Positions 14,339 through 28,302 of a stretch of 64,000 nt of DNA are shown one piece after another (positions within the stretch are counted from its first letter, which is position 1; each line of letters starts with the position of its first letter). The stretch spans positions 6,181,379-6,245,378 of the forward strand of contig OZ026546.1 of assembly GCA_964020155.1 (NCBI GenBank), written 5' to 3'. The notes under the pieces are model-generated. The model was not told the DNA's origin, made no database searches, and saw only the letters and a list, made by a program, of their open reading frames with translations. This DNA is from Chondrilla cf. caribensis (Eukaryota; Porifera; Demospongiae; Chondrillida; Chondrillidae). A program made the position numbers and the translations under genes.

Positions 14339-17300
14339 GCACACACGCACACACTACTACTACAGTAACTACATACTACACTCTATATAATGCATTCATT
14401 TGATATATACAATGACTGTACTAAGTCTTGTACTGTAGGTAGTAAGTGATTTTGCATAGGTTAACTTCATTTCAATTGATTAATTATATTTAATTGTTTC
14501 AATTTTATACAGAACAAGATGGGTTATAAGCTTGGTACAGGTCTTGGTCGTACTGGAGAGGGTATCGTTAAACCAATAAAGGCAAGTGTGGCGAGAAGTA
14601 AAGTAGGATTAGGAACAGAAGGAGTGAATGAGCTTGAACCAGAAGACGTTGAATGGGAGGAAGAAGAGGTAGGAGGTCACCTACATTACTTGTTTCTAGT
14701 AAATAATGTTAGCTTGTATCCAAAGTGATTTTAGTTCATTGATTTTGAATCCTCAATCTGTGGTTCTTCAACATTCAATTTTGATTTTCTTCATTTTAAT
14801 GCACTGGATTTTTGCAATGGTTATTTGGTCAAACCAATTAATAGTAATATTATAAATCCAGGAGCTGCAACTTCTACTTGGTGTATACAGGTGACTTGTG
14901 AGGAATTTCCTGATTGGATCAAACCTTGCTCCTTGGATCCACCCACTGTAAATGATGATGCCCTTGATACATGGTTTAAAGAAGGCAAGGTAGTGTGTTT
15001 GTACAGTTCACATATTATATTGAAACAGTACATGGAATGTGTGTATAATAGTAGCCTTTTGTGGTATTCACTAGTTTTATACATCATTTAGGTCATTTGA
15101 TTTCATTTTGCAGATAAAGTATACCATTGCAGATGAGACTCTATTCTGTGATGAGAGTGTACTTGAACAGATCCTGAGAAGCAAGGTAAAATGTATGTCT
15201 TTTTTATTTGCATGTACATATGACATTGTAGGAGCTTGCTGTTTGCATACAAGATTTTGAAAGTAATAATCAAATGGAATTACTGTTTTAATCAATAATA
15301 TGATGATCATACGTATGTATATATGCTGTGTACATTTTCTGCTAGGCTGTATTTGATAACGTGGATCCCAAAGCTATTCTTGATGCAAGAGAGCGATCAA
15401 ACCCATTTGAACAGATCAAAGGTACCATCTTTCAAAACAGGTTTGTGATGACCCATCCACCTCTGTCCTTGCTCTGTCTTTCCACTTGTGTGACTTTGTG
15501 TTGTACCTATATAGGAGGCTTTTGTTGTTCATCTTAATAATGAAATATATAGAAAATAATAATTGTCCTTCATGTTCTATATTGTGCCTGTAATATTTGT
15601 AATAGAGTGTAATATCTGTTACTAAATAATCAATAATTATGTATTAATTAATGAATATGAATAATATTAATGATTAATTAATCATTAATAGAAGTTAATA
15701 ATTGCATAACGTAATTGTGTAAAATCTGTAATATTTTTTCAGGTTTCATAATAAGGTTGTAATTTGTTTTTAGGAACACAGTGTTCACATCATCCTATCT
15801 GTACAGAGTCGATGTGTAGACATCTAATGTATGTATTTAATTTTAAGTTTTAGATGTATATACCAGTGTTGTGATCATTACAGCTCATGAGTAATCAATT
15901 ACCATTACAATTACTTGAATACTTCAAGAACCAATTACCATTACCATTACAATCATTGCTCCATGTAACCAATTTCCATTATAACTACTTTGAGCAAATT
16001 ACAATTGCAATTACTCACATATGACATATGCAGTTATGTACCATATGTGTATGGATATGAGAAAAGGGGTACTTCTTCATTTTTTGTGCTTTTGCGTTTT
16101 TTGATATCAGTCGATAGCGCTATCCCAGAGCATTACGATGACGCAAACCATTTTTCCGTACGTTGCTTCCTCATCGAGTTATGCGGAAAATTAGCAGCCA
16201 TCCCGGTATATCGCGAAAGTGAGAACGAGCGTAGTTAAAGCTTGGACCACAAACCTCCGTATACTCGCGAACCGTGACATCATAACTGATTTGCATAATT
16301 AAAAAATGGCGTTCGAAATCGTCGCAAATTTTATAAGTGCTTTTAATTGTATTTATTTAGGATTACATGTACGATTTTTGTTTGAAAAGCTCCTATTTAC
16401 TCTAAAGTGTGGACTGGTAGCCAATTACCTACGTATGTGAATGTCTATACATTCCGCGCTGGTTGTGCGGCAATTGTATAACTTCGCGAACTAAAAATGG
16501 CGTACTTCCGGGAGATAGAAAATCGAGTATATCTCCAAAATTACAAGACGTATCATCACGGCGCTTTCAGGTACAATTCTACTAAAGGTATAGACTATGA
16601 TTCCGGAATAAAATAAAAATCATTTACAAAACCGCAAAGCCATATTTTGACCTCTGCTCACACTTGTGTACACAAGAAGAAGAATCCCTTTCCTCATATC
16701 CACTCACATATTGTAGTGCCAAATGTTTGAGGTCCTCGATTTTAGGATTTCCTTTCATTCCACTTGTGCAGATGTACTAAATATAGACTTTCTGAGTGGT
16801 TAGCCAAGTACAGGCATAGAATATACATAAGATATCTATATCATTTGAAAGTGTGTATTGTTTAGGGGAGATATGTGAATGAAATTGTAAGTAATTGTGT
16901 AATTGATGCACAATTACACAAGAAATTTGAGTGAAATTAACTACCACTACAAGTACTTCAGCTGAAGAAATATCAATTACAATATAATTACAATTACTTA
17001 GAAATGTGTAATTAATTACAGCTAATTACAATTACTAATTACCATTGCCACAACACTGGTATATACATGCATACTATTCACATAAAATTATATATACAGT
17101 ACGTAATTCTTATTCCTGCATAAAATTATGCAGAGCTGCTATGAAAATGGCAAACTTGGATGCAGTCTTTGGCTTCATGTTCACTGGTATGAGGGACAAA
17201 TCTGGAGTAAGTTACATGCTGTTCATACTGCAGAATAGGTTTGGTAATATTGCACTACACACATGTATTTGTGGTTAATTTTGGCAGTTTGGTGGTCAGT

Positions 17301-20300
17301 CATTGTACATACCAACCACTAAGTTTGAATTTTGTCAATATTTCAATACACCTATTTTGAGAAAACTGCCGAACATTCTGACATTCAATATTTCCAGTTA
17401 TATGTGTACGAATTGTGGATGATGATGTATTACTATATATACTGTACTCCTGATAAAATATAGCTCACAGAACAGACTTTCGAGAAAATACTCCCTAGTG
17501 AATGTGTTTGTTTGTTTCTTGTAGAGAAAGATCACTGAAACAAACGAATTGCTCTATTTTGCTGATATCTGTGCTGGACCAGGTGGATTCACTGAGTATG
17601 TGCTCTACCGAACAAAATGGCATGCAAAAGGATTTGGATTCACCTTAAAATGTGTGTTAGCAACTCCCACCAGGATTTTGTTTATTGCCATGTGTGTGTT
17701 TGTGTGTGGGGGGGGGGGGTATGTGTGTGAAGAGGTTGAAGGAAAATATACTGTTTAACACTTTTCCTTCCCAGATCCACCTTTCGGCGATGGTTCTAAC
17801 TTCAAATTGAAGGAATTCCATGCATCAGACTGTGAGACATTCGAACCATATTATGGTACAGAATAATGTTGGTAATAGTCTTCAACTTTTCTTAAGATTG
17901 TTTCATTTGCTATGTAGGCTACCATGGTGATGGTGATATTACAAAGACAAGAAACTTAACCAGTCTTCAAAAGCATGTGTTTGAAGCCACCAATAAACTT
18001 GGAGTCCATTTTGTCATGGGAGATGGAGTAGGTCTGATATGTCAAGATAGCACTGTCACTCTAAATTGACCTCCTGTGCCAAAACAAAAGCCCCATAGGA
18101 ATAAGTGTTGTTGCTGTTTTGAGCCTTCGTGGACCAGATTTTCCCCTTGATGTAAATGTAAAGCAACACACATAATTAAAAGAGTCTACACGATTGACAT
18201 GAATGGCATATGCATATGTGTGCATAACATATTCCATTCTTTTGTATTTTCAGGGTATTTCTGTGGAAGGAGAGGAAAACATCCAAGAACTCTTGACCAA
18301 GCAGCTTGTCATGTGCCAGTTTGCTTGTGCTCTATCGATCTTGAGAGAAGGCGGCCATTTTGTTTGTTCCCTTTTTGACATGTACACACCATTCCTAGTT
18401 GGTCTCATCTACCTTTTGTATCGCTGCTTTGAGAAAATATGCATCATAAAACCAGTTACTAGTAGACCGGCCAATTCAGAAAGGTGGGTATGTGTGTGGG
18501 TGCATGCGTGCATGTTTGAGTGCATGTACTTTCACATTAAACCTTAATCCAATGTTCATCCCATTTTTATATTGCTGTATGTAGGTATGTGGTGTGTTAT
18601 GGATTTCGAAACACCAGCCGTAGTGTAGCTGAGTATCTCTTCGACGTCAATGACAAACTTAAAGAAATATTAAAGGCAGAACTGGATGTCATTGAGGTAA
18701 AGTTAGTTCATCGATCTGTACTCCACATATTAATTTACATTTGTATGTACTGAGATTACATATATTGTGTCTGGTTTCAAATGTTGTGTAGAGTGTACAT
18801 GTGTACATATGTTCCTATTGTGTGCATGTTTGTCTTTAGGTGCAAACAGTGCACGAGCAAATACCTAGTGCTCTTTTATTGAAAATTGGTTGCAAAAGTA
18901 AGGGGGATTGTGTTATGTGTGGACATCTTACCAGTAAATGCAGAAGAATTATAAGCAGGCAGGGGCTTGAAGTTCTTGGTAATAACCCTACCAATACTGT
19001 ATGTAAAGACATACGTACGTACATGCCCATAAATGTGTATATTTTAACTGAATATGTGAGTAGTACGTATGTTCACCTCCTTGTGCAGGTAGTGCCACTC
19101 CACATCCTTCAGCAGGATGAAGACTTCATGAGATATGTTACAAGGAGCAATAATCGGTGAATTGTGCATATTTGTTGTGTACACCTATATGTATGTAATT
19201 CTTTTATGTTATGTTCATATCACAGGATTGGTGAGTGGCAATTGCTAAACTTGAAAAAGTTACACTACTTTGTGAAGAACAGGTTTGAGCCCTCCAGTCC
19301 AGAGAAGCCATTTTATTCATTTTATTCACATGATATTATCATGGCTATCTCAGAAACTTGTTAGAAAAGCGACAGGCTGATTTCAAGAAACAATGCCTCA
19401 AACTATGGAAAGTATGTACATATGTCTGTATGTCTGCAGTACCATATGGCTGTATGCTGTTTTGCATGTCTTTATGTGCTTTGTTAATTGTTTACTTCAT
19501 TCAAGTTGGCTAAGTGTGCATCTCCGAGGCTTTTATATCTATTTGTGTTTGGTTTTGTTGTTTTTCCTATTTGCACAATCAGTTTGATGACACCATTAGA
19601 AAGGCTCGTTCCGTTCCAAAACACAAAATAATATTCAATGAATTTTGGAAGGTGTGCATTGGAAGTAGTCCTAATACATATTATGCTCAGCTGCAGGTGA
19701 TAACAATATTTTCTCTTGATAGAAACTCACAAAGTCACTAAAGGCAAATGAGGCTAACTTCAGGCCAAGGATCCTTACTGCAGACAACCTACCACCTGAT
19801 GTATACACATGGAAGTGGTACTATGTGTGTGGGTCAAGATACATGCTTGTTGGTGCTGGGGTGAGTGGGGGGGGGGGGCTTGTTCGTAATAGTATAGTAG
19901 AATATCTATTACGTTTGCATAATCACCTGTCAGGTTTATTGTACCCTAATCTCTCAATGTTCAATACATATTGTCTTTCAACTAGTGATATATGTGAAAA
20001 CTCACGTAGTATACCACTCATTTTCATTTTCCATTTACAGCGCTCCCATCTCAAAGGTTGGACTCAAAAGGGACTGCTTAGCTTTGCTGCTGTGATAAAC
20101 ACAGTCAATGTAGAACTACCACCTCAGACGGTACTGGATGTGGATGTCTGTGAAGAGTTTGGCTCCAACGTGAGTATAAAAGAGATTTTGTTGAAATGAC
20201 ATTCATAAGAGTCCATAGTATATATGTAATGTGATTGTATTTACAATAATTTTGCCTGAGCTAGTTCAGTATATGTATAAAAATTATTGTGTAATTCTCT

Positions 20301-20810
20301 TTGTAACTTTAAAGGACTGGACTTACAATAACATTTGTCTCTCATTTCTAGGGTACCAAGCACTTTGTGATTGAAGTAATCGATGCTCTTTCAATTGGGG
20401 GAGAGTTTATTGGAAATAGACCATTTCCAAGAAGGTCTATACATGTCATATCCTTCACTTATTTGTTTCTTTCTTTTCATGTGTTTCTTTTTGTTCATCA
20501 CAGACAGGAGCTAATATGTAAACTGTGTAAAGCTGTAAATAAGCCCGGTATAGCTCAGCTAAGGTGAGTGGGTGTAAAATCTGTACATATGTGTGTATGT
20601 ATGTACGCATAGGGTCATGTTGGGCATAGGGCATGATGTACACATTAGGGTCCTATGCATACATACGACCCTAATGTGTGCCGTAGCTGCTGCATAAGTA
20701 TTAAATTAATATATGTCATCATCTGTTGTAGGTTGAAAAGATTCTACAGATTTGTTGAAATGGAGAAAATACTTTCAAAGTATGTTCAATCTGACTCAGC
20801 CATGTTCTGC

Positions 20811-20877
<67 letters not shown>

Positions 20878-20885
20878 AACACACA

Positions 20886-20920
<35 letters not shown>

Positions 20921-20973
20921 GCACGCACACGCACACACACAAACACACACACACACACACAAACACAAACACA

Positions 20974-21028
<55 letters not shown>

Positions 21029-22625
21029 ATGTACATGCATACAATGCACACATTTGGAAACTTGAACTAACTTATAACTACTAACTAATAGATAATCACA
21101 CTATATCATAAACAATTAACACAGTGTGGGTACATCGTAGATGTATGCACACTTTTTCCTTGGATATGCCTACCCAACATACTACATTGTGTGCTGTATC
21201 TGATACTTATTATGTGATAATTGTGTTCTTTTACTTCAAAGTTTGAGAGATGAAAGTGAGGAGAAAGTGCCAAATATTGTCTCTTGTGATGAAAATGGTT
21301 CCTACACACAACCAAAAGGCGTTGTTGTGTTCAAGATACTGAAAAGTGAGTGCATGCAATGATTCTTCGATCTTTCTCCCACAGCAGAAAGCCACTGGCA
21401 TACATGCCTCAATTGTATGTCTCTGACCAAGTACAATTTGAGTGTACTGCTCAAATCTACATCATACTGTAATGATGTGGTGTTATACTGTACATATTAT
21501 GGATGGTGGTGTGCATGTACATAATACTATGTGAAAAAGGTACTTCATCTACTACAGATCCATGGCAGTTGCAGTTCAGTAAATCAAGGAAGAAGCTTTA
21601 TTTCTACAATAGGATGACCAAGAAGGGTGTTTTTGATCCCCTGCCTGACTCTATCTCTACATATCAGTATGTTTAGTGGGCTGTACATACAATTTATGTA
21701 CTTTATATTTCGTTATTCCTTGTGTCTGTGTAATATACATGTAATAGTTATTGTATGTTTACGTCGTAGTACCAAATTTATGGACTACAGATTCAAGGGT
21801 GGGGTCGGTGAATACGTTATTTCTGTGTAGACATGCTGTAATCGGGTTTATCTTTCCAGAACGAAACTTCAGAAAGCTTTGAAATTGAAAAGATTTGCCC
21901 CTATTTCTTTTAAAAGTCTTCATTGGCATTGTTATATGTGTGCAGTTTCATTTGTTGAAACAGTTATGGTATGTTTAATATTTGGGGTGTTAAATGATGT
22001 ACACAGCTGCATACTCATTGAAGTTGTTCATGCTCTTTGTTGTCAGTACACTGTGCAGTAAATAATTTACTACACACACACCCTTTGATAAATTCATCAG
22101 CAGATGAATTCATTTATCTTTGAGTCTATGGGCCTAATTCTACCTATCTGCCTATCTCTTTTGTTGTCTGTCTGTCCATCAATCTGTATATATTTGTGTA
22201 TATGGGATCTGTCTATTTTGTTGTTCTTGCATGAATTTCACTACCCTTTCTCTTGTTCAAGATCTGTTTGCATTTTTCACCACATAAACATGTGGTTGCA
22301 TTTAGTGTAATAATGTATCCTTACTATGTCCTCCATTTTATGATATGAAGAAATGGAGGATCTTATCTGGCTACACAAGACCATACCAAACATTTATGGC
22401 AACTCACTTATGTATCATAATTGTGGATGAATGAAGGGTGTTCATGTACTGTACATATGTATTGTTTGCAGAGATCAGCTCCAGAGTCGTATGCTGTGGT
22501 TGTGGCAACCAAATGGCAAAGTTAGGGCCATTCTCGGGCTAACAGAAGACATCAGTTCACTTGAGAAAGGAACGCTGACCAAGACACAAGTCGCGGAACA
22601 TGTGGCAAAGAGATTGAATGTGTAG
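13829..22625 (+). CDS. CMTR1: CMTR1-like copy C: cap 2'-O-methyltransferase paralogue with a different N-terminal exon
   Basis: Exons: 13829-14164, 14513-14668, 14891-14989, 15114-15185, 15346-15440, 17134-17206, 17525-17651, 17775-17855, 17918-18027, 18254-18483, 18585-18696, 19089-19156, 19226-19282, 19354-19411, 19583-19651, 19723-19860, 20041-20169, 20352-20434, 20504-20563, 20732-20779, 21242-21345, 21558-21666, 22472-22625 (855 aa). ATG at 13829 is the only in-frame Met before the conserved segment. The first exon (112 aa, with SCESDD, SGSDQED and [10 protein letters not shown]) differs from that of B and D but resembles the second N-terminal exon of E. G-patch is [11 protein letters not shown], catalytic Lys257 and Asp382 are present, and Ser422 replaces Lys. 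The Glu of RPANSER is kept. Exon 8 carries two extra codons. Intron 5 contains a hAT-like insertion, and the stretch before the last exon is expanded to 805 bp. The most divergent of the five copies, but fully open. Confidence 0.88.
15864..17058. mobile_element. hAT-like non-autonomous DNA transposon in intron 5 of copy C
   Basis: The 1195-bp element begins CAGTGTTGTG and ends CACAACACTG. Perfect 8-bp target duplications GTATATAC lie at 15856-15863 and 17059-17066. Subterminal regions at both ends are rich in AATTAC/GTAATT motifs. The 8-bp duplication and CAGTG ends fit the hAT superfamily. The longest internal frame (15990-16238) shows no transposase features I recognise, so it is probably mobilised in trans. 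Introns 5 of B, D and E lack it. Confidence 0.85.
20813..21027 (+). repeat. (CA)n microsatellite, intron 20 of copy C
   Basis: Over 200 bp of CA with occasional CAAA and CG variants, not present at this place in A, B, D or E. Confidence 0.9.
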
Positions 22626-23365
22626 TTACACACAGTATGTATATATTTCTTGGATTTTGCATATCTTCCTCTTTTTCCCCAAAACGTGCAGTTTTAACAT
22701 TTTGTGGTTTTGTAGATATGTACCATGTTGCGCAATGCACTTTAAAATGGCTGCTGTTATGCACATTATACATATATATGGTGCTTATTTGTATCATCCC
22801 CTTACTGTATAATAATATTATGATCTGTGCAGACAAGATTATGTACAGTAATGAAGGTCAGTGAATACAGATACACATGTAGTGAATGATTTTACACACT
22901 AGTGTACAGTATATGTTGCACTGTGTACATATACATAATTTATGTGCAGTAGTATGTATATTACGGTATGCATCATAGAAAACTTGACATATCAATGTAA
23001 TTACGTCGCAATTACAATTATGTTACAATGTATAAATTATGTTTTGTTATGACAGACATCATTATGAAAGAATATATAACGAGAATATATCATTTGTATT
23101 ATTTGTATGTTAATACTAATTTTTTATATATTATATACATATATGTGTACACAGCATCGATCATGTTCATTACTAAGTTTACATTAGTACATACGTATAT
23201 ATACGTATGTAATATAATATATATATATATATATATGTATATATAATACCCAGTATAATTACAAATGATACAATAATAATGTAAATGACATTAATTTTTA
23301 CACACTTCTGTGTTTGTGTAATATTATTCTTTATACTCTGATGTGTATATGTTCCTCCATCATAT

Positions 23366-23906
23366 GTACATATCATATTATAGGGTGTACCCTGATCTTC
23401 ACCCACACCTTCCTGAATGTCTCCTTTCAGAGTAGGTTCTTCTCTGCTCTCAACATCATCTCCACACACTCTCACAGCAATGCTGTAGATCGGTCCCTCA
23501 CGTTTACTGCTTGAATTCATGTAATGTTGTTGTTGTTGATGATGTTTTTGTTTTTGTTGTTGTTTGAGTGAAGTATCCGGGCTATCATTAGTTGTTTCCA
23601 ATGGAATATAGGCTGGGTTCTTATTGCAACGTATTTCACTGTATCAACTGTTGCCATGTTGTTGTTGTTGACGTTGCACCACTTGTATAAAGTCAACGCT
23701 GGTGGTTGGTGAGCCTTCATTTGAAGGGTTAGTCCCCAGTACTATATTGTAGTGCTGGGAGGTCTCAGTATCATTATGGTGAATAGGGTGTTGTCTGCTC
23801 TCATGACTGCTACCATCTTTTTTGACCTTGTTGCAAGGAACAGTCATGTAGGAGGGATCGCTCTGTAGATTCAACCCCATGTAAGATTTCGGATCCATTG
23901 GAGACC
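23366..23906 (-). pseudogene. Decayed copy of the receptor cytoplasmic-tail exon
   Basis: The minus strand matches the last exon of receptor 1 from MDPKSYMGLNLQSDPSYMTV through KNPAYIPLETTNDSP and IYSIAVRV. A TGA at 23644-23646 stands where receptor 1 has the Gly codon before YSEIRC. About 4 nt are missing near the 3' end of the reading frame, and no upstream receptor exons are nearby. Similarity stops abruptly after the Met-Asp region at 23906, where receptor 1 continues upstream. The spacing from the CMTR1 copy C stop to this relic (about 740 bp) matches the spacing from copy E to receptor 1 (about 720 bp), so the relic probably came with a duplicated block. Confidence 0.85.
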
Positions 23907-23989
23907 TCGGCGCCTCTTAGGGACGGTCTAGCTAGCTAGACTAGCAGATATTTGAAACAACGGACCCACGTGTTTCGCTTGTGCTCCTA

Positions 23990-24138
23990 TAATAATAACG
24001 TACTGTTTGGGAATGTAACCATAGCAACAGTGAGTTTCTGCACATGGTGCACGCATAGGTACTCCATACTGCGCATAGAGTATGGCATGGTGCACGCCCA
24101 GTTACGAAATTCATTCACTGGTACTGTAGTCTGGAGTT
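23990..24138 (+). promoter_or_regulatory. Proximal promoter of copy D with an RFX X-box-like site
   Basis: GTAACCATAGCAAC at 24015-24028, followed by the same CACGCCCAGTTACG block and CTGGTACTGTAGTCTGGAG leader as in B and E. It carries the empty site of the 52-bp insertion found in B. Confidence 0.5.
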
Positions 24139-24747
24139 ATGGAAGGTGATAGCGACAGCGATAGCGATTATGACAGCTACGATCCATCTCGTCCTAATTC
24201 TGCCTTGAAAATTGGCCATATCGGCTCAAGTGGTGCCCAAGAGAGTGCAGCTAGTTTGATGATGAGAAGAGATGGTTCCCAGTTCACCTCACAATCCACC
24301 AAGTCCCCTTCTAGCAGCAGTGAGGAGGAGGATGTAGAGGAGAGAGGAAGCGAACAAAGTGACTCTAATCCCGACTCCCCCGAATACCACAGCACCGGTA
24401 ACCCGTTCCAGCAGTACTCGTATTCTGCGTTCACTGGTTCGGGAAGAGGGTCGTATGGTCGAAGTGGTTCTTCTTCTGAAAGTGACGAGGACCAAAGTCA
24501 GGAGGGTTTTCTCGCCAAGCTAGTGGACAAGAAAGCGCTAAAACGCAACAAGCCCCCCTCATCATCGGAAGGTAGCTCTTCTCGTAGTGTAGAAGACGGC
24601 GACAAACATGTCGTCAAGAAGCCACATATTGAAACAAAGACAGACCATGAATATAGTGACTTTGCTAAGAAAATGATGGTATGATGCATGCACTGTTCTC
24701 ACTTATGACTACATATATTATTATGTATTTTGTGGTATATGTATCAC

Positions 24748-24817
<70 letters not shown>

Positions 24818-27800
24818 CACACACACACACACACACACACCTTCACCAACTAACTATACACTGGTCTCATTCTGTTCTTTTACGCAGTCCAAGATGGGTC
24901 ATAAACCAGGTACAGGTCTTGGTCGCAGTGGAGAGGGTATTGTTGAACCAATAAAGGAGTCTACGCAGAGAGGTAGAGCAGGATTGGGAACAGGAATGTC
25001 TGAATTGGAACCAGAAGATGTTGAATGGGAGGAAGAGGAAGTGAGCTACGTACATATTCACATCCTGTTCAAGAGCAAATTGGACTGAATTAAATTAATG
25101 GAAGAATATATCACTAATTTTAGGAACATACTGTACCTATAACATTTATTATTTGAGTACAATTGTTTGTATGCAGTTGAGCTGTGAGGAGTTTCCTGAG
25201 TGGATTGTGCCTTGTTCCTCGGATCCGCCCACTGTGGATGATGAAGGGCTTGATACATGGTTTAAGATAGGCAAGGTATGTATGTATATGTGTTGTATAC
25301 ATGCGTGTATAATTACGTATATTAATTTTGTGTATTCAATGATATCTTCTTATGCACACTCTTGTATCACTTGTACATTTCTTATCAACTTGTCCATGCC
25401 ATTTACTTATACAATTGTCTGTTGGTGATATATTGACATATTCATCAGTGATTTGCTTGACACGAGTATGTGGATGTGTTCATGTGTACAAACATTCATA
25501 AATGTAAAAGTAGAGTTCATGTCATTGTACAGTCTCTATTACACACATAACACACATGAATACACTCACTCACATAATACAGTCGTGAAGTGTATTACAC
25601 TTATATTGACAACTGTGGTATCATGTATACATGTACGTATACAATATATTGCATCAACGTAATTGATATATTATACTTGTGCAATTGTTATGTGTGTTAT
25701 TTATAGTTACCTATCTTTACTTTGTAGAGGAAGACCACCATTGAGGATGAGACTCTATTCTGTGATGAGGAAGTACTTAAACAGATCCTGAAGAACAAGG
25801 TAACAGTCTACATGTGGAGTATGTGTGATGTAGGCATGCATCTGTGTACATGTGTAAGAGTTGAATGCACGAAACATCTTCTAATTATGCACTCTATAGT
25901 TGTGTATTACAGCTTATTTCACTACTTCAAATATAACCTACTTATGTATGTATATGTTCCCATTAGACTGTATTTGATAGTTTTGATCGAAGGACCTTTC
26001 TTGACGCAAGAGATCGATCCAACCCATTTGCACTGATCAAGCGTATCATCTTTCAGAACAGGTGTGTGATCAGCCGTCCTTCTGTGTCCTGTTCATCTGA
26101 CCTTGTCTCTTCACTTTAAAGTACATATATTGTGTGCAGCTGTCTTTAGAGTCATCTACTTAAAGATCTTCTGTCGGTCATCCAAGCTATGATTACAATT
26201 AATGATAAATAAGAATAATATTAATTCATGTATACACAATGCACAAAGTGAATAAGCAAGTACTAACCAAGACTGAATACAAACCATGAAACTATGTTCT
26301 ACGTAAACAATTCTAACAAGTGATAGACACACATGATGTGTGTCAGGAGGCGAGCACCACAATATGTATGTACTGTATGTAATATTATGTATACTAACAT
26401 GTACCGTATACACTTTAACTTTTGTGGGGTTAAACTTTTTTTGCGAATCAGTAGCCATCTGCAAAATTTTCATCCCGCAAAAATTTAGACCAGATGGGCA
26501 ACAGGTGTGCGGTTATGTCACAAACTACGAAAATATAAATGCAAAAATTGCAAAAAACTGGCAATCTGTGAAAGTTTAATCCTGCGAAAGAGTAAAAGAG
26601 TATACGGTATGTTATATGTTGTTTATGTATGTACGTATAGGGCTGCTATGAAAATGGCAAACATGGATGCAGTCTTTGACTTCATGTTCACTGGAATGAG
26701 GGACAAATCTGGAGTGAGTTGTGTGCTGTTTATCCTGCACTACACTCATGTACTGTTGGATATGTATGTACGTCGACAACTTACTAGCAGTTACAGCCAA
26801 TTTCCATTGTTGGACCTTTTTGGAGTTATGTACAGTATGTAAATTAATCATGAATGTTGAAGAGAGTTTGTTTAGAGCACTACATATCTGTTACATACTT
26901 TTGAGAAGAGCTAAGGCAAACTGTTCACGCCACTAGTACTCTCATGTACTGTATAGCTGGAAAACCTGTATGAACATACGTATATAATATATTACTATAC
27001 TCTACTTCTGATGTACGTAATATAGTTCCAGAACAGACCTTCAAGGAAATGCTCTCTTGTGAATGTGTTGGTTTGTTTGTTGGTTGTAGAGAAAGATCAC
27101 TGAAACAAACGAATTGCTCTATTTTGCTGATATCTGTGCTGGACCAGGTGGATTCACTGAGTATGTGCTCTACCGAACAAAATGGCATGCAAAAGGATTT
27201 GGATTCACTTTAAAAGGTGTGTTAGTATCTCTCAGCAGAGTTTTGTGTATTGTTGTGTGTGTATGTGTGTGTGGGGGGGGTGTGGGGGTGTGGTGTGGGG
27301 GTGTATGTGGGTGTGATTTGTATCGATTTCAATATAATATTATAGTTTTAACAACTGTGTCACCTCTCCTTCCCAGATCCACCTGATGGTTCTGACTTCA
27401 AATTAGATGAATTCCATTCATCAGATTGTGAGACCTTTGAACCATACTATGGTGAACAACAATGTTGGGAGAACTGTCTTCAACTTTGGCTAAGATTGTT
27501 TGATTTGTGCAGTATATGTTCCGATTAGACTGTATTTGATAGCTTTGACCGAAAGGCCCTTATTGACACAAGAGATCGATCCAACCCATTTGAACAGATC
27601 AAGGGTATCATCTTTCACCTGTGCAGGTTGCCATTGTGATGGTAATATTACCAATACCAAGAACCTTACCAGTCTTCAAGGGCGTGTGTTTGAGGCCACC
27701 AATGGTCTTGGAGTCCATTTTGTCATGGGAGATGGGGTATGTCTGATGTGTCAATATTACACAGTCACTCCAAATTACCTCTTCTCCCAAATCAAAGGCC

Positions 27801-28199
27801 ACATAAGACCACATTTGGTTGCTGTTTTGAGCCCCCTGAACCAAACTAACCCCTGCTATAAATGTTAAACTTCACACATTAAAAGAATGTATGATTGCTG
27901 TGAATTCATATGTGTACATAGCATAATATTATTACCTTCTTTTGTGTTTTCAGGGTATTTCTGTGGAAGGAGAGGAAAACATCCAAGAACTGTTGACCAA
28001 GCAGCTTGTCTTGTGCCAGTTTGCTTGTGCTCTATCAATCTTGAGAGAAAACGGCCATTTTGTTTGTTGCCTTTATGACATGTACACTCCATTCCTGGTT
28101 GGTCTCATCTACCTCTTGTATCGCTGCTTTGAGAAAATATGCATCATAAAACCAGTTACCAGTAGACCGGCTAACTCAGAGAGGTTTGTGTGTGTTTGT

Positions 28200-28242
<43 letters not shown>

Positions 28243-28259
28243 TGTGTGCATGTGTGTGT

Positions 28260-28302
<43 letters not shown>

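Larger units (their letters stand above)
22626..24138. other. Intergenic C-D
   Basis: The 3' flank of C resembles that of E (CGTGCAGTTTTAACATTTT; AATGCACTTTAAAATGGC). The AT-rich section 22.9-23.35 kb contains a TA run, followed by the receptor-tail relic and then the D promoter. No other gene seen. Confidence 0.5.

Noticed and set aside
15990..16238. Possible transposase fragment inside the hAT-like element
   Set aside because: 83 codons without any hAT dimerisation or catalytic motif that I can recognise.
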